From Centropus unirufus (taxonomy: Eukaryota > Chordata > Aves > Cuculiformes > Centropidae), in assembly GCA_013397695.1 (NCBI GenBank), contig VYZI01000420.1, positions 476,959 through 540,958 on the forward strand: 64,000 nucleotides of DNA. Direction: 5' to 3'. The stretch's first letter is position 1, and each line of letters opens with the position of its first letter. Both the position numbers and the translations under genes were made by a program. The notes under the pieces were generated by a model. That model searched no databases, was not told where the DNA came from, and worked only from the letters and a program-made list of their open reading frames with translations. Positions 22,271-34,229 of the stretch are shown in pieces.

Positions 22271-22810
22271 GATGCAGCCTCCTGCAAAGGTCATCTGAGG
22301 TAAAGGGATGCGTTTAACTGCTGCATCTCGGGAAAGAAAAGGGGGAAAACTGAACTCCACCACGTTCCGATGCCTGGAGCATATGTTGTGTTGTCACCTC
22401 ACCAGTTTCTAGGAATATATTAAGAAGGATGCTGCCCACTCCTATAGCACTTGTGATTTCTTTTGTTTAAGGAGGTCAAATTCACACTAAAACTGTGGTT
22501 TTTATCCCTCTGCAATTGAACACCTGTTTTCACATCTATCCCACCGTGCACAATCCCCCTTTTTCCTGAAGATGCACGTTGTTTCGGCTCAGAGAACCTC
22601 TTCTTGCAAGAAGATACAATTGTCCCAGCCGGGCAGAGAACAAATGAAGGTGATCCGATTGCTTTTATTTGCATTTACATCTCAACACTCTCTCCTTTGA
22701 TCCAAAGTTACACAGTCTCAGCCAGTACAGTTCACAAGCAGCTACAAAAATTGAGCTTGCCCACAGCAGTAGGACTTATTTTCTCTATTTTTAAGCTATT
22801 TGTCATTTTT

Positions 22811-23060
22811 AAGCTGAAAAAGGGGAGATGGAGATGTGATCTTAGGGAGAAATGTTTTGCTGTGAGTGTTGGGAGGCCCTGGCCCAGGTTGCCCAGAGCA
22901 GTGGTGGCTGCCCCATCCCTGGAGGTGTTGAAGGCCAGGTTGGATGGGGCTTGGAGCCCCTGATCCAGTGGGATCTGTCCCTGCCCATGGCAGGGGGTTG
23001 GAACTTGATGGGCTTTAAGGTCCCTTCCAACCCAAGCTACTCTTTGAGTCTATTATTCTA
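22811..23060 (+). mobile_element. CR1 LINE 3' end, type A (young)
   Basis: Plus strand from aagctgaaaaaggggag through gagaaatgttttgctgtgag and the type A core. It ends in a tail with altered octamers (actctttgagtctattattc). 5'-truncated. Confidence 0.97.
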
Positions 23061-24022
23061 TCCAGCCTGGGACTCCCAACATGTAATACCAAAGCTTGAA
23101 CCAAAACAAAGCATTTTTATTGAGAACAGCCCTTCCAGAATATGATTAATAGAAGAGCAGCAGTGGATTACTGCCTGCAATCCCTTGGGTAGACCTGGGG
23201 TCCCTGGGGTGGATGCACCAGCTCAGCACAAGGCCCTGTAGGCTTGCAAATCAAGAATTTGGTGCTTTAAATTTCCTTGAGAGAAATTATTGGTTTCTGT
23301 TTGTCTGGTTTGCCTCAAAATGGATTTAGAGGAAACCACCTGAGCTTTGCTGACATTAGAGTCACATGTTTTATAACATTCACAGATGAGAAAAATGCAA
23401 AGCTAGTTCTGCAAAATGCAGGAGCAGGCACTGAGGTTTCTTAGGAGCAGCAAAACTGATTTGCCAAAAGGGGCTGACGAACTCCTTGAACTCCTGCTGC
23501 TGTGCCTTTGCTCAGGAGTCCCAAGTGGTGCTGGATAAAACCTGAGCCCTTCTCTGAGGGTGGGCATTTGGTGGTAACCTCAGCAGCAGAACAAGCTCTG
23601 CCAAGCTATGACTACAAAAAAAAAAATTAAAAAAAACTCCCAAACCAGGGACTTGTTCAGCTTCCCAGCTGGAGAAGAGAGTCAAGAAATATACAGCAAA
23701 AGCAAGATCTACCTCCTAGGAAACTGCAGAGCCCCTCATTTCTAGGTTAAGAAGACACATCAGACCCTGTGACTAAACTTCGTTATAACAAACAGCGATT
23801 GCCGGGCAGTGAGAGCAGGGCTGATGCCCTCATGCTCCCCTGCTCCAGGATGACATTGGATGTTTTGCACTCCAAGTGCCCCAACTTAGAGCAATTCCAC
23901 TGGATAAAAGTGGCCAGTTCATGCAAGAATCTTTCTTTGCCGTTATGGGTGTTTCTTGGTAAGGACTGGAATGCTCCTCCAAATTACAGCTGCCCGTGGA
24001 TTACTTCAATGTACAGGACTCC
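23061..24022. other. Unique sequence
   Basis: Includes an A-rich run near 23616-23636. Open frames are short. Nothing recognised. Confidence 0.45.
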
Positions 24023-24110
24023 CTCAACCTCCCCTCTTGCAGCTGAAAACACTTCCCCCTTGTCCTATCCCTTGACTCCCTGATCAGGAGTGAGTTTTCC
24101 TGGAGCCCAC
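24023..24110 (-). mobile_element. CR1 LINE internal fragment
   Basis: cctcccctcttgcagctgaa, ttgtcctatcccttgactcc, ctgatcaggag and ttttcctggagccc match the antisense middle of type A CR1. Neither the tail nor the core is present, so both ends are lost. Confidence 0.82.
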
Positions 24111-25452
24111 TTCAAGTATCCCCGGGACAGGGTGAAGGTTGTTTCTTCAGGATCCTCCTTAGCCTGAGATATTTCAGCAACTGCTGGAAGTTCTTCATGT
24201 CTAGGTTTAGAGAAGGTGTATGATGCATATTCAAAGTTCGCACCTCTTCTTTAGCACAAACGTGAGGAAAGGGCACTCAGGACCTAGAAAGAAAATTGGG
24301 CCAAAAGACATCATAATCCCTTGCCGAAGAAAAAGACCCCAACATTACACCTGGTGAACTGGATCCCACCCCAGCTCAGCTGCTGCAACAAGGGTGGATG
24401 GAATCATCTTGAGCTGCAGGGATGGGCCAGTGATGCACGGGTTTCACCAAAGAGGAGGCCCCAGAATACCCTAATTAACTTGGAAAGTTAAATTAAACTT
24501 CCTACATCTCATATCTCATGCCAGGTGAGACACAGAGAGAAACTGAGCGAAGCGGAGGTACCGCAGAAACCACACTGGTGATTCACAACACTGAGAGCCC
24601 CCACAGCAGGACCAAACCTGTGCTTCAGGGTGATGTTAGGACACTCGAAGCCCTGTCTGTTTATTTTTTAGAGATTACATCCTTCCTTACAAGTACAGGG
24701 TGCCTGTTCCTACTCGGTGATGTCTGCGGAGCTAAAGTCCTTATTTAAAGTCACACAATTCCCGTGTCCCATCTGTCCCAGGACGGCGTTAGACACGAGT
24801 CCATAGCCTGGACTCCATTTCTCAACCTTGCAGGAAGAGCACACGCTATGGCATGAATCCCAGGAAAAGAAAACTCTCTGGCAGCCTTTCCCTTCCCCCT
24901 TATGAAAGCCCTTCCCAGCAACCCCTTTCCAGTGTAATTACAGGAATTGGAGCCAAACAGGCTGACAATGAGGGCAAACGCAGGAGCTCACGCAGGGCAG
25001 GGCTGGCACAGGCGGACACAGAGGGAAGGACGGGCACCCCAAGAAGGGTTCATCTGATTTAACAAGTGTGGGAATCCCAGCCCTAAACAGGGGGAGAAAT
25101 CATGCGCCCATGCATAGCCAAAATACTCTCTGATCGCGGGATTGCTGGAATAATCAACTTCCCAGTGTCCAACACTTCCATTGCAGCTCCACTTTAATAG
25201 CAGCTTTAAAGAACAGGAGGCAATAAATGCTAAAAGGGGTTAATGAAACATGAGGTCACATGCCTAGGAGTCACAAGTGTTAAAGTGTGAAAGTTAAAAG
25301 CTTGATTAACCTTAAGTGTTTTAAACACAAATAACTTCCCATCTTTTGCATGCAATGTTTGCATCTCCTGCAAAATTTTCATGCAAAACTTGCAATATCT
25401 GGGCAGGGCACGTTGAGAATTAAGAATTAAAGACAAAAATTTAAAAGAAAAC
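24111..25452. other. Unique sequence
   Basis: No repeat or exon recognised. Confidence 0.45.
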
Positions 25453-25636
25453 AGTGAGGCCCTGGCCCAGGTTGCCCAGAGCAGTGGTGGCTGCCCCATC
25501 CCTGGAGGTGTTCAAGGCCAGCTTGGATGGGGCTTGGAGCCCCTGATCCAGTGGGATATGTCCCTGCCCATGGCAGGGTTTGGAACTGGATGGGATTTAG
25601 TGTGCCTTCCAACCCAAACCATTCTGAGATTTCATG
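25453..25636 (+). mobile_element. CR1 LINE 3' end, type A (young)
   Basis: Starts abruptly at agtgaggccctggcccagg, carries the full type A core and gatccagtgggatatgtccc, and ends accattctgagatttcatg. Strongly 5'-truncated. Confidence 0.96.
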
Positions 25637-26265
25637 TTTAATAGAACAGCCCAGTTTTTTAGAAGTAAAATTATTTAATAGCCCATCTACAGTCAAGTGG
25701 TCTTCAACATTCCCGACAGGAGCCAGATAGAGTTCATTTTTGGTTTTAACATTTAGAAACATCCCCCTTCCCTATTTTTTTTTATACAGATAAAGCAAAC
25801 TTTACAAGAGTTAAAATTTGAATCAGCTTGTGGGTAAGAGTCAGGGCAACGTTTTGTTCCTGTTGGCCCCAGATCACGGAATTATCTACACCACAATCTA
25901 AATATATGGGTTAATTTTTTTTCCTGATTTTGAGGAAGAAAAGAGTTTCATTTGACAAAACAAACATGAGTTGAAAGCTATCTCTGCCGCACCTCCTGCT
26001 GCCCAGCAGCTGCCTTGTTTATTAATGCAGTCCTGGGGGAGAAATACTGCTTAATAAAGGAAGTAAAAAAAGTTTGACTGGCAGAAAACATTTCCCTCAG
26101 CCCCCAAAACTCCACAACAACAAAAATTATAGTGAGGAGCCTTCACGAACACCCCCACAACAGGAAAACCAGAAAAAGCGATGTTTCAGCCGAATTCTCT
26201 GGCTCTAACCCTGTGAGCGCAGACCAAGAGCACCCACCCTTGCTCTGCTCCACCTCCCGCTCCTT

Positions 26266-26317
26266 GAGACGTGCCCCAGCAAAACACCCTTGGAAGTGCT
26301 TCCCAACTCAGCTCAGC
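26266..26317 (+). repeat. Direct repeat, left copy (52 bp)
   Basis: Starts gagacgtgccccagcaaaac and contains acccttggaagtgcttccc. It matches 26943-26994 at 45 of 52 positions without gaps, 677 bp apart. Unknown family; could be a small local duplication or termini of a decayed element. Confidence 0.7.
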
Positions 26318-26942
26318 TCCAGGAGGCACTGAGGGCAGAGCAAACAGGGAAAGCTTTGTTTGCTTGGAAGTGTTGTGAAATGTCCTCATGCCCTTTTCCT
26401 CCTGCAAGAGAATGTGAGTGTACGGGGCTTGAGGAGACACCTGAGGTCAGGCAGCACGAGAGCAAAGCTGTTCCTTGATGGGAAAGCAGCTAAAGCTTTG
26501 TCTCGAGACCCCAAGACCTTCCTCACCCCCACGAAAGCGACTCAATCCCGTCTCCCAGGACATCCAGCAGCTCCACCGCAACCCACCGTGACTTCAACGA
26601 GTGACACGAGGGCAGAGAGCTGCCCTCAGACACCTTCCCAGCTCCTGGGGTCACAGTGGTGTTTGTGTGAGTTTCAGCCTCATGTGAGCTTTAAAGCTCA
26701 GGGATGGGGGAAGCAGAAGGGGCAGGAGGACACCCAAGTCCTCCTCCTCGGTTCAGCAGCGGTCAAGAAGCCGTGGGGGCAGGGAGCAGCAAAACCTGCA
26801 TTGACCTCAGGCAGAAGCTATGAGCATAATTCGAGCTGCAAAGGACCAGGTAGACAAGCAGAATGAGAAGATTTCCTTTTCTTTTTTATATATGGTTTTA
26901 TTTTTCATACTGAGCAGCGTGTTCCTCCATTTCTACAGCGAG

Positions 26943-26994
26943 GAGACGTGTCCCTGCAAAGTACCCTTGGAAGTTCTTCCTAACTCATCTCAGC
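26943..26994 (+). repeat. Direct repeat, right copy (52 bp)
   Basis: Starts gagacgtgtccctgcaaagt and contains acccttggaagttcttcct. Partner of 26266-26317; similarity falls off immediately outside on both sides. Confidence 0.7.
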
Positions 26995-27708
26995 CCATGG
27001 ATCCACGGCTCTAAGAGTCACTACAATTATTCTCCAAGTTGTTTCCTGGTGCAGTGGTTCCCCAAATGTTGCTGTTTGCATACAAAGCAGAAAAACAAAC
27101 CCAATAAGCACAGCTTCAAGCAGTTTTAGCATAATTTTTTCCTGCAGCTCCTGATAAAAATTTGCAATATCTCTGGAAAACAACCTCAAAAGCAAAGTAA
27201 CAATTTACTAATATATAGCCAAAAATATAATCCCACTACATTCTTCCTTGCAGCAGAGTGCGTTCCACCCTCTGGTGCCTTATGAGATTATCTTTTCACT
27301 TAACATTAATCTCTACCAGGAATTTATATAAAAACAACCTCGCTGCATTTAAATGTTTAGTCTGGGGCAGGGGAGAAAAGTGTTCTCTGTGCAAGTCGAT
27401 CTTGTTCAACGCGTTGCCTTTTCGATTCAAAAAACCAACCTATTTTGGGGAATACAGAGCTGTAGAATATTTTGGCTGGGATTTTATCTTCAGCTCCCTG
27501 TTTAAATTGGCATTAAAATGCCTTTAAATTTGGACACGCTTTAAGATAAAAAAACAACCCTGATGACCACATGAGCCACTTGGGCAGTGAGGCTTCAGAA
27601 TTCTTGCGGTCTGAAACCCACTCAGAGAGCAGCTCATGTTGGATTGTTTTGCGATGATAGCTCCCCCCCTACAAATCCATGACAGCATAAAAGTGCTGCA
27701 GTACCTCA

Positions 27709-27792
27709 TAGAGTCATGGAATTATGGAATTATTAAGGTTCGGAAAGACTTCTAAGATCATCCAGTCCAACCGTCAGCCCAGCTCCTCATGA
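27709..27792 (-). mobile_element. CR1 LINE 3' tail fragment, type D
   Basis: Minus strand: catagagtcatggaattatgg (altered octamers), then gatcatccagtccaaccgtc. Only the last 84 or so bases are present. Confidence 0.88.
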
Positions 27793-27982
27793 CTGAAGGT
27801 GAGCAGAACAGCAAGGAGCTCCCTATTTGTTTAGGAGAAATGGAAGCAGCAACAGCTCATCCTTCTTCAAACAACTTTTAGAGGATAAAATAAGCTGAGG
27901 AACTTTAGCAGTAAAGGTTGTCTGGTATAGGGGCTGGGCATCTCCTTTAGGCCAGTAATTGCTTCTGCAAAAAATATTATTA
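27793..27982. other. Short unique spacer
   Basis: Sequence between two minus-strand CR1 pieces. Nothing recognised. Confidence 0.4.
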
Positions 27983-28260
27983 ATCGTAGAATGAAGGAAT
28001 CTTTAAGGTTTGAAGACCCTCTAAGCTCATCCAGTCCAACCGTTAAGCCCAGCACCACCGTGCCTACGAAACCATGTCCCAAAATGCCCCATCTGCACAT
28101 TTTTTAACCCCTGCAGGGATGGAGACTCAAACACTGCCCTGGGCAGCCTCTGCTAAGGCTTCACCACTCTTTCAGTACAGAGTTTTTTTCCTGATATCCA
28201 ACCTAAACCTCCCGTGGTACAACTTGAGGCCATTTCCTCTTGTCCCATCACTTGTTACTT
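27983..28260 (-). mobile_element. CR1 LINE 3' fragment, type D
   Basis: Minus strand: atcgtagaatgaaggaatc, tcatccagtccaaccgttaa, aaccatgtcccaaaatgccc, ggatggagactcaaacactg, gagtttttttcctgatatcc. Stops at cacttgttacttg, where another CR1's 3' end begins. Confidence 0.93.
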
Positions 28261-28828
28261 GTTCGGTTGGAAAAGATTTGAGACCATTGAGTCCAACCAT
28301 TACCTGTCCACCAGATCCCTCCCCACTTGGTCTACCCAGCTTTTAAACCCAGTCTGGGGTCGGGGATTTAACACTGCCCTGTGCAGCCTCTGCCAGTGCC
28401 TGAGAACCCTTGCAGTGGATATATTTTTCCTAATACCCCATCTTATCCTCCCTTGGCACAACCTGAGGCCACTTCCTCTCACCTCATCATCTGCCACTTA
28501 GGCAGAGAGCCCAGCACCCACCTCTCCACACCCTCCTTTCCAGGAGCTGCAGAGAGCGGTGAGGTCTCCCCTTGGCCTCCTTTTCTCCAACCTGAACAGC
28601 CCCAGCTCCCTCAGCTGCTTCCAGAACCCCTGGGCTCCAGACCCTTCCCCAGCTCCGATTCCTTCAGATATGCTCCAGCCCCTCAAGGTCTTTCTTATAG
28701 TGAGGGACCCAAACCTGACCAGGATTCAAAGTGCACCCTCACCAGTGCCAAGTTCTTGGGACACCTTCTCTGCCCCTGCTGGCCACGCCATGGCTGATCC
28801 AAGCCAGGATGCTGCTGGCCTTCTTGAC
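28261..28828 (-). mobile_element. CR1 LINE 3' fragment, type B, long
   Basis: Minus strand. The 3' end abuts the previous copy (ttcggttggaaaagatttg, with the octamer tail missing). It continues through gagagcccagcacccacctc, tcctttccaggagctgcaga, and ctccctcagctgcttccag to ggatgctgctggccttcttg, which is the ORF2 C-terminal region in antisense. Frames are broken. Confidence 0.95.
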
Positions 28829-29622
28829 CAATAAAGATACTCATATAACACCAAATGAGCCAATATATATGATAATAATGAAAATAAAGGAATAACTGCT
28901 ATTTTCTACAGAGACATTAGGAAACCTATGGACACAAACGGAAGACACTTCTGAAACCAGCAGGGGTGGGAGTCACCAGGGCAGGGCTGCCTCATGCCTC
29001 TGCTTAACACCGTGGCTGAAATGTGGTTTTGTTGTGCAAGTGCAACAGGATTTCATTAGTCTGAGTACAGGTTTTTTGTGCAACACAGGTTTGGTGTGCA
29101 CCTCCGAGGGCTATGCCAAAAGTTTGAAAACAGCTTTTTGCTGTGTTTATGGGATGCATGTAATGTTACCAAGGTTTATTGAACTTTTATCAGGGATAAT
29201 AGCGACTCTGAAACAAATAGAGCAAATAATCAAAGCATTGATTGAATGCAAATCTTTACTTGCTGTAACCGAACCCAAAACATGAATGAACCCATCAGGA
29301 AGATGTTCTTCTCTGCCCTGGTAGATGTTGGGCAAATCACAGCAACAGTGTGCAACACCATTCCGAAGCTGGAGAGACTTAACACGTCCTCCTGGTGCAA
29401 GAGCACTGCGAGGGCTTTGCCTTGGGCTGTCCCAGGGGATTTGGTGGTTGGGTGGAGTGAAGATAACCTTGTTCCTTTGTTTCATGGAAGACGCTCTGTG
29501 GGGAGCATGGGCTGGGCTCTCCTCCTTCCCTGGGAGCAGTGAGGTGGCTACAGGGCTAAATCCAGTGAGATCCATCAAGGCAAGAGCCGTGCTACATGGC
29601 TGCAGGGAGAACAGGCAGATTA
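28829..29622. other. Unique sequence
   Basis: The 191-codon minus-strand frame (29147-29722) begins in antisense CR1 and has no domain. Nothing else recognised. Confidence 0.45.
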
Positions 29623-30058
29623 AGAGGAGGCCACAAAGTTGATCCAAGGGCTGGAGCTCCTCCCACACTAGGTCAGGCTGGGGGAGTTGGGGTTGCTCAG
29701 TCTGGAGAGGAGAAGGCTCCAAGGAGATCCTAGAGCAGCTTCCAGTACTTCCAGAAGGAAATCAGGGGAGGGGCTCTAGATCTTGGAGTGATGGGATAAG
29801 ATGAGGGGGAATGGTTCTCAGCTAAAAGAGGGGAGATTGAGATGAGATCTTAGGGAGAAATGTTTTGTTGTGAGGGTGGCTCTGGCCCAGGTTGCCCAGA
29901 GCAGTGGTGGCTGCCCCATCCCTGGAGGTGTTCCAGGCCAGGCTGGATGGGGCTTGGAGCCCCTGATCCAGTGGGAGGTGTCCCTGCCCATGGCAGGGGC
30001 TGGAACTGGATGGGCTTTGAGGTCTCAACCCAACCCATTCTATGATTTTATGATTCTG
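29623..30058 (+). mobile_element. CR1 LINE 3' end, type A (young)
   Basis: Plus strand from agaggaggccacaaagttg through gttgctcagtctggagagg, gattgagatgagatctta and the type A core to cccattctatgattttatga. Near-identical in its last 220 bp to the minus-strand copy at 30762, about 700 bp away. Confidence 0.97.
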
Positions 30059-30761
30059 GTGTGAAATTTTTCATTTGCGTGTTCAACAGACCATGGCCAG
30101 GCTGGTGCAGAGGCAATTCCCACTTGTCCTAGAACACTTCGACACTTCTTCCTCAGCCCTGACCTGCGAAGCACTGCAGTGGTTTTACCTTGTGCTGATT
30201 TAAAATGACTGTGGTGTTCACAGAGCACCAGCCACACTTAGGAGCACCCCTGCAGAGACACTTGTCCAAGAAGGATGGCATGGGAAGTCCCTCCAGGGAT
30301 TCAGAGAGCCGCAGGGTCTGTGGAAGTTCGTCACTTGCACATCTGTTAGCCCTGCCTGACGCTAGCCCAGGCATCCTCCATTTTTCCCATCACATCATAA
30401 TTCCCTGTGGCTCCCATTATTAAAATTTTCAGCTTCACACCCCTCTCCAGGTGCAGCCGATGACTGCGAAAATCCCAGGGGCATCTCATCTGTCTTCATG
30501 CTTCTTTGTTCATACATGAAGTTTAGATGGGAAAACATGTTTTCTCAGGAGATGCTATGAAATACTACACACCATGCTCAGTTTAAGATGAAAAGAAATG
30601 ATTTTATCAATTATTGATTTTTATCAAACAACCATTTCTGAACTATTAACCCAGATCACACATCCTCCGTCTGCTCCGGGCTCCACAGGAGCCATCCAGG
30701 CATGACATTATTCGTCCTGTAACTCTTTAAAGGCACGGAGTCATGGCTGTGTGCACCAGCT
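30059..30761. other. Unique spacer between inverted CR1 copies
   Basis: No recognised feature. AT-rich around 30540-30650. Confidence 0.45.
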
Positions 30762-31032
30762 TCATAGAATCATAGAATCATGGAATGGTTTGGGTTGGAA
30801 GGGACCTCAAAGCCCATTCAGTCCCACCCCCTGCCAGGGGCAGGGACACCTCCCACTGGATCAGGGGGCTCCAAGCCCCATCCAACCTGGCCTTGAACAC
30901 CTCCAGGGATGGGGCAGCCACCACTGCTCTGGATAAACCAGACCAGGTTCTCCCCACCCTCACAGCAAAACATTTCTCCCTAAGATCTCATCTCAATCTC
31001 CCCTCTTGCAGCTGAAAACCCTTACCCCTCAC
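30762..31032 (-). mobile_element. CR1 LINE 3' end, type A (young)
   Basis: Minus strand with a three-unit octamer tail (tcatagaatcatagaatcat). Then tttgggttggaagggacctc, the antisense core and ctcatctcaatctcccctct. It ends in gctgaaaacccttacccctc. Confidence 0.97.
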
Positions 31033-32470
31033 TTGCACATTTAAGAACAACACGAGGACCAAAATGTCTTTTCTCCTAAAACAGCACTGTCAAATCCACA
31101 GAGCCTCAATTAAGCATTTAATGAATACTTTAACCTACAGCAGACTGGATACGATGGGAAATGATGTCATCTGAGGCATTAATCTGTTTGCTTCTATTCC
31201 AGGATAGTAACAAGAAGCCAGCACTAAAAAAAAAATAAAAATCCCTTTCTGATCTGAGGGGAGTTTTGCTTTCCTCTATGTAAAAAATTTACTGAAAAAG
31301 AGGTTTTCTGTACTTTCACACAGCCAAATTTTGAGCCTCGTGAGCCCCCAGCCTCCCTGCCCTGCACTGAACCCTTGAAATGATGCGAAGGAAATTTCAG
31401 ACTGTGGTGGGACCTTAACCCATACGGACACACACAGACTGGAAAATCGGTTTGGCCATTGATCCATATAAATTAGAGTTAATTAGGAGGGCAGCTCCAA
31501 ATCCTCCTGCAGTGCCGCTGAGGGTGCAAAGCAAAGTTTTACTGTCGGAATCAGGGTGCTCAAGACCCATTGCATCGGCACAAAAAGGGTCTTAATTATC
31601 TCTGCTAATGGGTTTCAGGATGATGAGTGCCTTGCACTTGCTTTTCCAGCAGGAAGATGCCTATAATTGTGAGACTTATTAATTTTCTTTAAAGTGCTAA
31701 GGCTGACATCCTGCAACTGTGGTCTTTTAAAACCTCTTAATTGTTGTAAAGCAGCTTTAAGATGTCTCTATTTACAAGTTAAAAATATAACCCTATAACA
31801 TCTTAAATCTTCTAACAGAATTCTCACTCATTTGGGCATTTACCAGAGACCAGGTCATATTTCCCCCTAGATGAAAATGCATCTACAGTCAAGAGACTTC
31901 CCTACAGTCTCCAGTAGAAGGTGAGTCCTAAGTCCAATTTGGAACAATATAAATCAACTTCTTTGTTTCTGTGATTCCATATGGTGAAGAGAACGAGGTG
32001 TTTCTTGCTACGTGAAGAAGCAGCAGGGCCATAACTTAGATATTAATAGGTTACCTGATATTTAATTAATCTCTCTTTTATTTTGAAAGCTGTCCTATCT
32101 TTTCCATCTGTGAAATCCTAAGTGGGCTTTTTCTGGCTTGGGTTCTCTTAAATATTTGAGCATTTCCTACATTTCCCCCTTGAGGCATGTACCTCAATAT
32201 CTCCAAAGCTGGATTTTGAGGCACCAGGAAACATGGGGTCATTGCTGCAGGGACAGAAGGGGGACAGCACCCTAACCTGCTTTCCTGCTCCTCATTGTCA
32301 GGGTCGTCCTCAAATTTCAGCACTTCACTTCCATGAAATTCGTTCTGCCTAGAAAATGTGCCACCAGCTCGGTGGACAAAGGAGTCCAGGTCGAGAAGAT
32401 GCTCATTTCCCTCCTCTGTTCCCTGGATCGTTGTCCTCTGAGTGCTTTTCTGCCTAAAAAAATCTGATAG
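31033..32470. other. Repeat-free AT-rich sequence
   Basis: No gene or TE recognised. 31660-31810 is a clean AT-rich run with several attaa and taattg cores that could be conserved non-coding DNA, but this cannot be judged from one genome. Confidence 0.4.
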
Positions 32471-32975
32471 CATAAAATCATAGAATGGTTTGGATTGGTA
32501 GGGACCATAATCCAATCCCTTGCCATGGGCAGGGACACCTCCCACTGGATCAGGGGGCTCCAAGCCCCATCCAACCTGGCCTTGAACACCTCCAGGGATG
32601 GGGCAGCCACCACTGCTCTGGGCAACCTGAGCCAGGGCCTCCCCACCCTCACAGCAAAACATTTCTCCCTAAGATCTCAGCTCAATCTCCCCTCTTTCAG
32701 ATGAAAACCATTCCCCCTCATCCTATCCCTGCCCTCCCTGATCCAGAGCCTCTCCCCAGCTTTCCTGGAGCCTCTGTCAGCGCTGGAAGTGGCTCTAAGG
32801 TCTCCTTGGAGCCTTCTTTTCTCCAGGGTGAACAACCCCAACTCTCTCAGCCTGTCCTTAGCCCTTGGATCATCTCCATGACCTCCTCTGGACAAAGTGC
32901 AATGGGTCCATGTCCTTGGGCTGAGGACCCCAGAACTGCATGCTGGGCTCCAGGTGGGTCCATATCTCACCACCA
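32471..32975 (-). mobile_element. CR1 LINE 3' half, type A, long (young)
   Basis: Minus strand, about 500 bp: cataaaatcatagaatggtt, antisense core, ctcagctcaatctcccctct, tcatcctatccctgccctcc, tggatcatctccatgacctc, ctgggctccaggtgggtcc. Among the longer type A copies here. The 241-codon plus-strand frame across it is antisense CR1, not a gene. Confidence 0.97.
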
Positions 32976-34229
32976 GAATAAAACTGAAATGGATAAAACC
33001 TCAGACAAAGGAGGAATGGGCAGTTTTGTCTGTCAAAAATTCCTGTTGCAAATCACTCACGCTTGCCCTTGGTTCCATGTGGGGCTTCTCTGGGGCTCCA
33101 GGGGAGCTTTATTTCACCCAAGCTGTTGGACGGGCTCTGTGTGCCATTCCTCACTTACCCACCAGCCTAAATCTGGAAGAACAAGGGTAGAAAGCCAAAA
33201 TGCCTCGTGAATAAACTTCCAGGACCTTAAATTCTTTACAGCCGCGAGCACAGTTAATGAGGCCAGGAGAGAGCATTGAGGATGTAGACCCCAAATCCTG
33301 GGGGTTGTTTGTTCGGATGTGGATCAAAAGGGACTCCTTCTGTACCTCCCCTTAGGATCCACTTCGCAAGGCAGGGGCTGTGAAAATGATTTGTGGAAGC
33401 CGCACATTTGCAAAGAGGGCTCTAAAAACGTTACTGAAAAATGTATTCGTTCCCCAAAGCCTTGCTATTATTTTAAAGTGTAAATAAAAATAGCAGTATT
33501 TTCTTACACTGGAGAGCTCTAAAACTTTAGTTGGGAAGTATGAAATCCAATTCGGCAACTCTAAAATTATGATTCATGGGTCCCTTTCCAACCTTGAAGC
33601 CATTCTGTGACATAAAATGTGAAACTAAGCATTTGCTTTTCATTTAAGAGGTCTCATTAAAACCAAAAAACAAGCTTCTTCAGCCCCATAACGGCTCTAA
33701 CATGTCAAACCTAATAGAAGGCTCCACCATGGGGTGCCTTTGGAGGACACAGAGACATCAAAAGGATCCTGCTGTTTTGCAAGCCCAACACACTTCCCTC
33801 TCCCAGAAATGTCTTTCCAAGGCCCCAGTTTAGCAGAGGACTTAAGCCTTGCTTACATCTATTTTGCTGCTGCAGAGACACTGAAACTTGTGCTGATGTC
33901 CCATGGATGTCAACAGCACTTGAGCCTGTTGAGAAAATAAAGCATTTCCTTGGTGCATTGAGCTGTGTTGCAGGATCTGCCCCATCCCCTGTCCTTAATT
34001 AACAGTTTCCCTTCGTTTTAATAGGGGATGCATCAGGCTCTGTCCTGCTGTGCCTGGTTTGGATTTCATGGTCATTTTGTCAATTAATAGATCTCGTAGG
34101 CCTCTCTGGGCAAGACTGCTCTTCCTATAGATGCAACCCATAATAATTCATAAAAATGCTGTCCTTATTCCCATCCTGGGACAAATGATTACTGGAAGAG
34201 CTGGCGACATCCACATGGCCAAAACTGCT
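32976..34229. other. Unique sequence
   Basis: No gene recognised. Contains the tiny CR1 tail at 33578-33612. Confidence 0.45.
33578..33612 (+). mobile_element. CR1 LINE 3' tail remnant
   Basis: gggtccctttccaaccttga followed by agccattctgtga resembles the last 35 bases of a CR1. Too short for certainty. Confidence 0.5.

Larger units (their letters stand above)
21756..22810. other. Repeat-free sequence holding a candidate regulatory module
   Basis: No TE or exon seen. The interval 22000-22330 concentrates recognisable factor motifs, described separately; the rest shows nothing I can name. Confidence 0.45.
25637..27708. other. Unique sequence with a local direct repeat
   Basis: CR1-free. It holds the 52-bp direct repeat pair listed below. 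A 168-codon plus-strand frame (26360-26866) shows no domain and is not called a gene. Confidence 0.45.

Noticed and set aside
32485..33210. 241-codon plus-strand open frame
   Set aside because: It is antisense type A CR1 for most of its length; the same peptide text recurs at every antisense type A copy.
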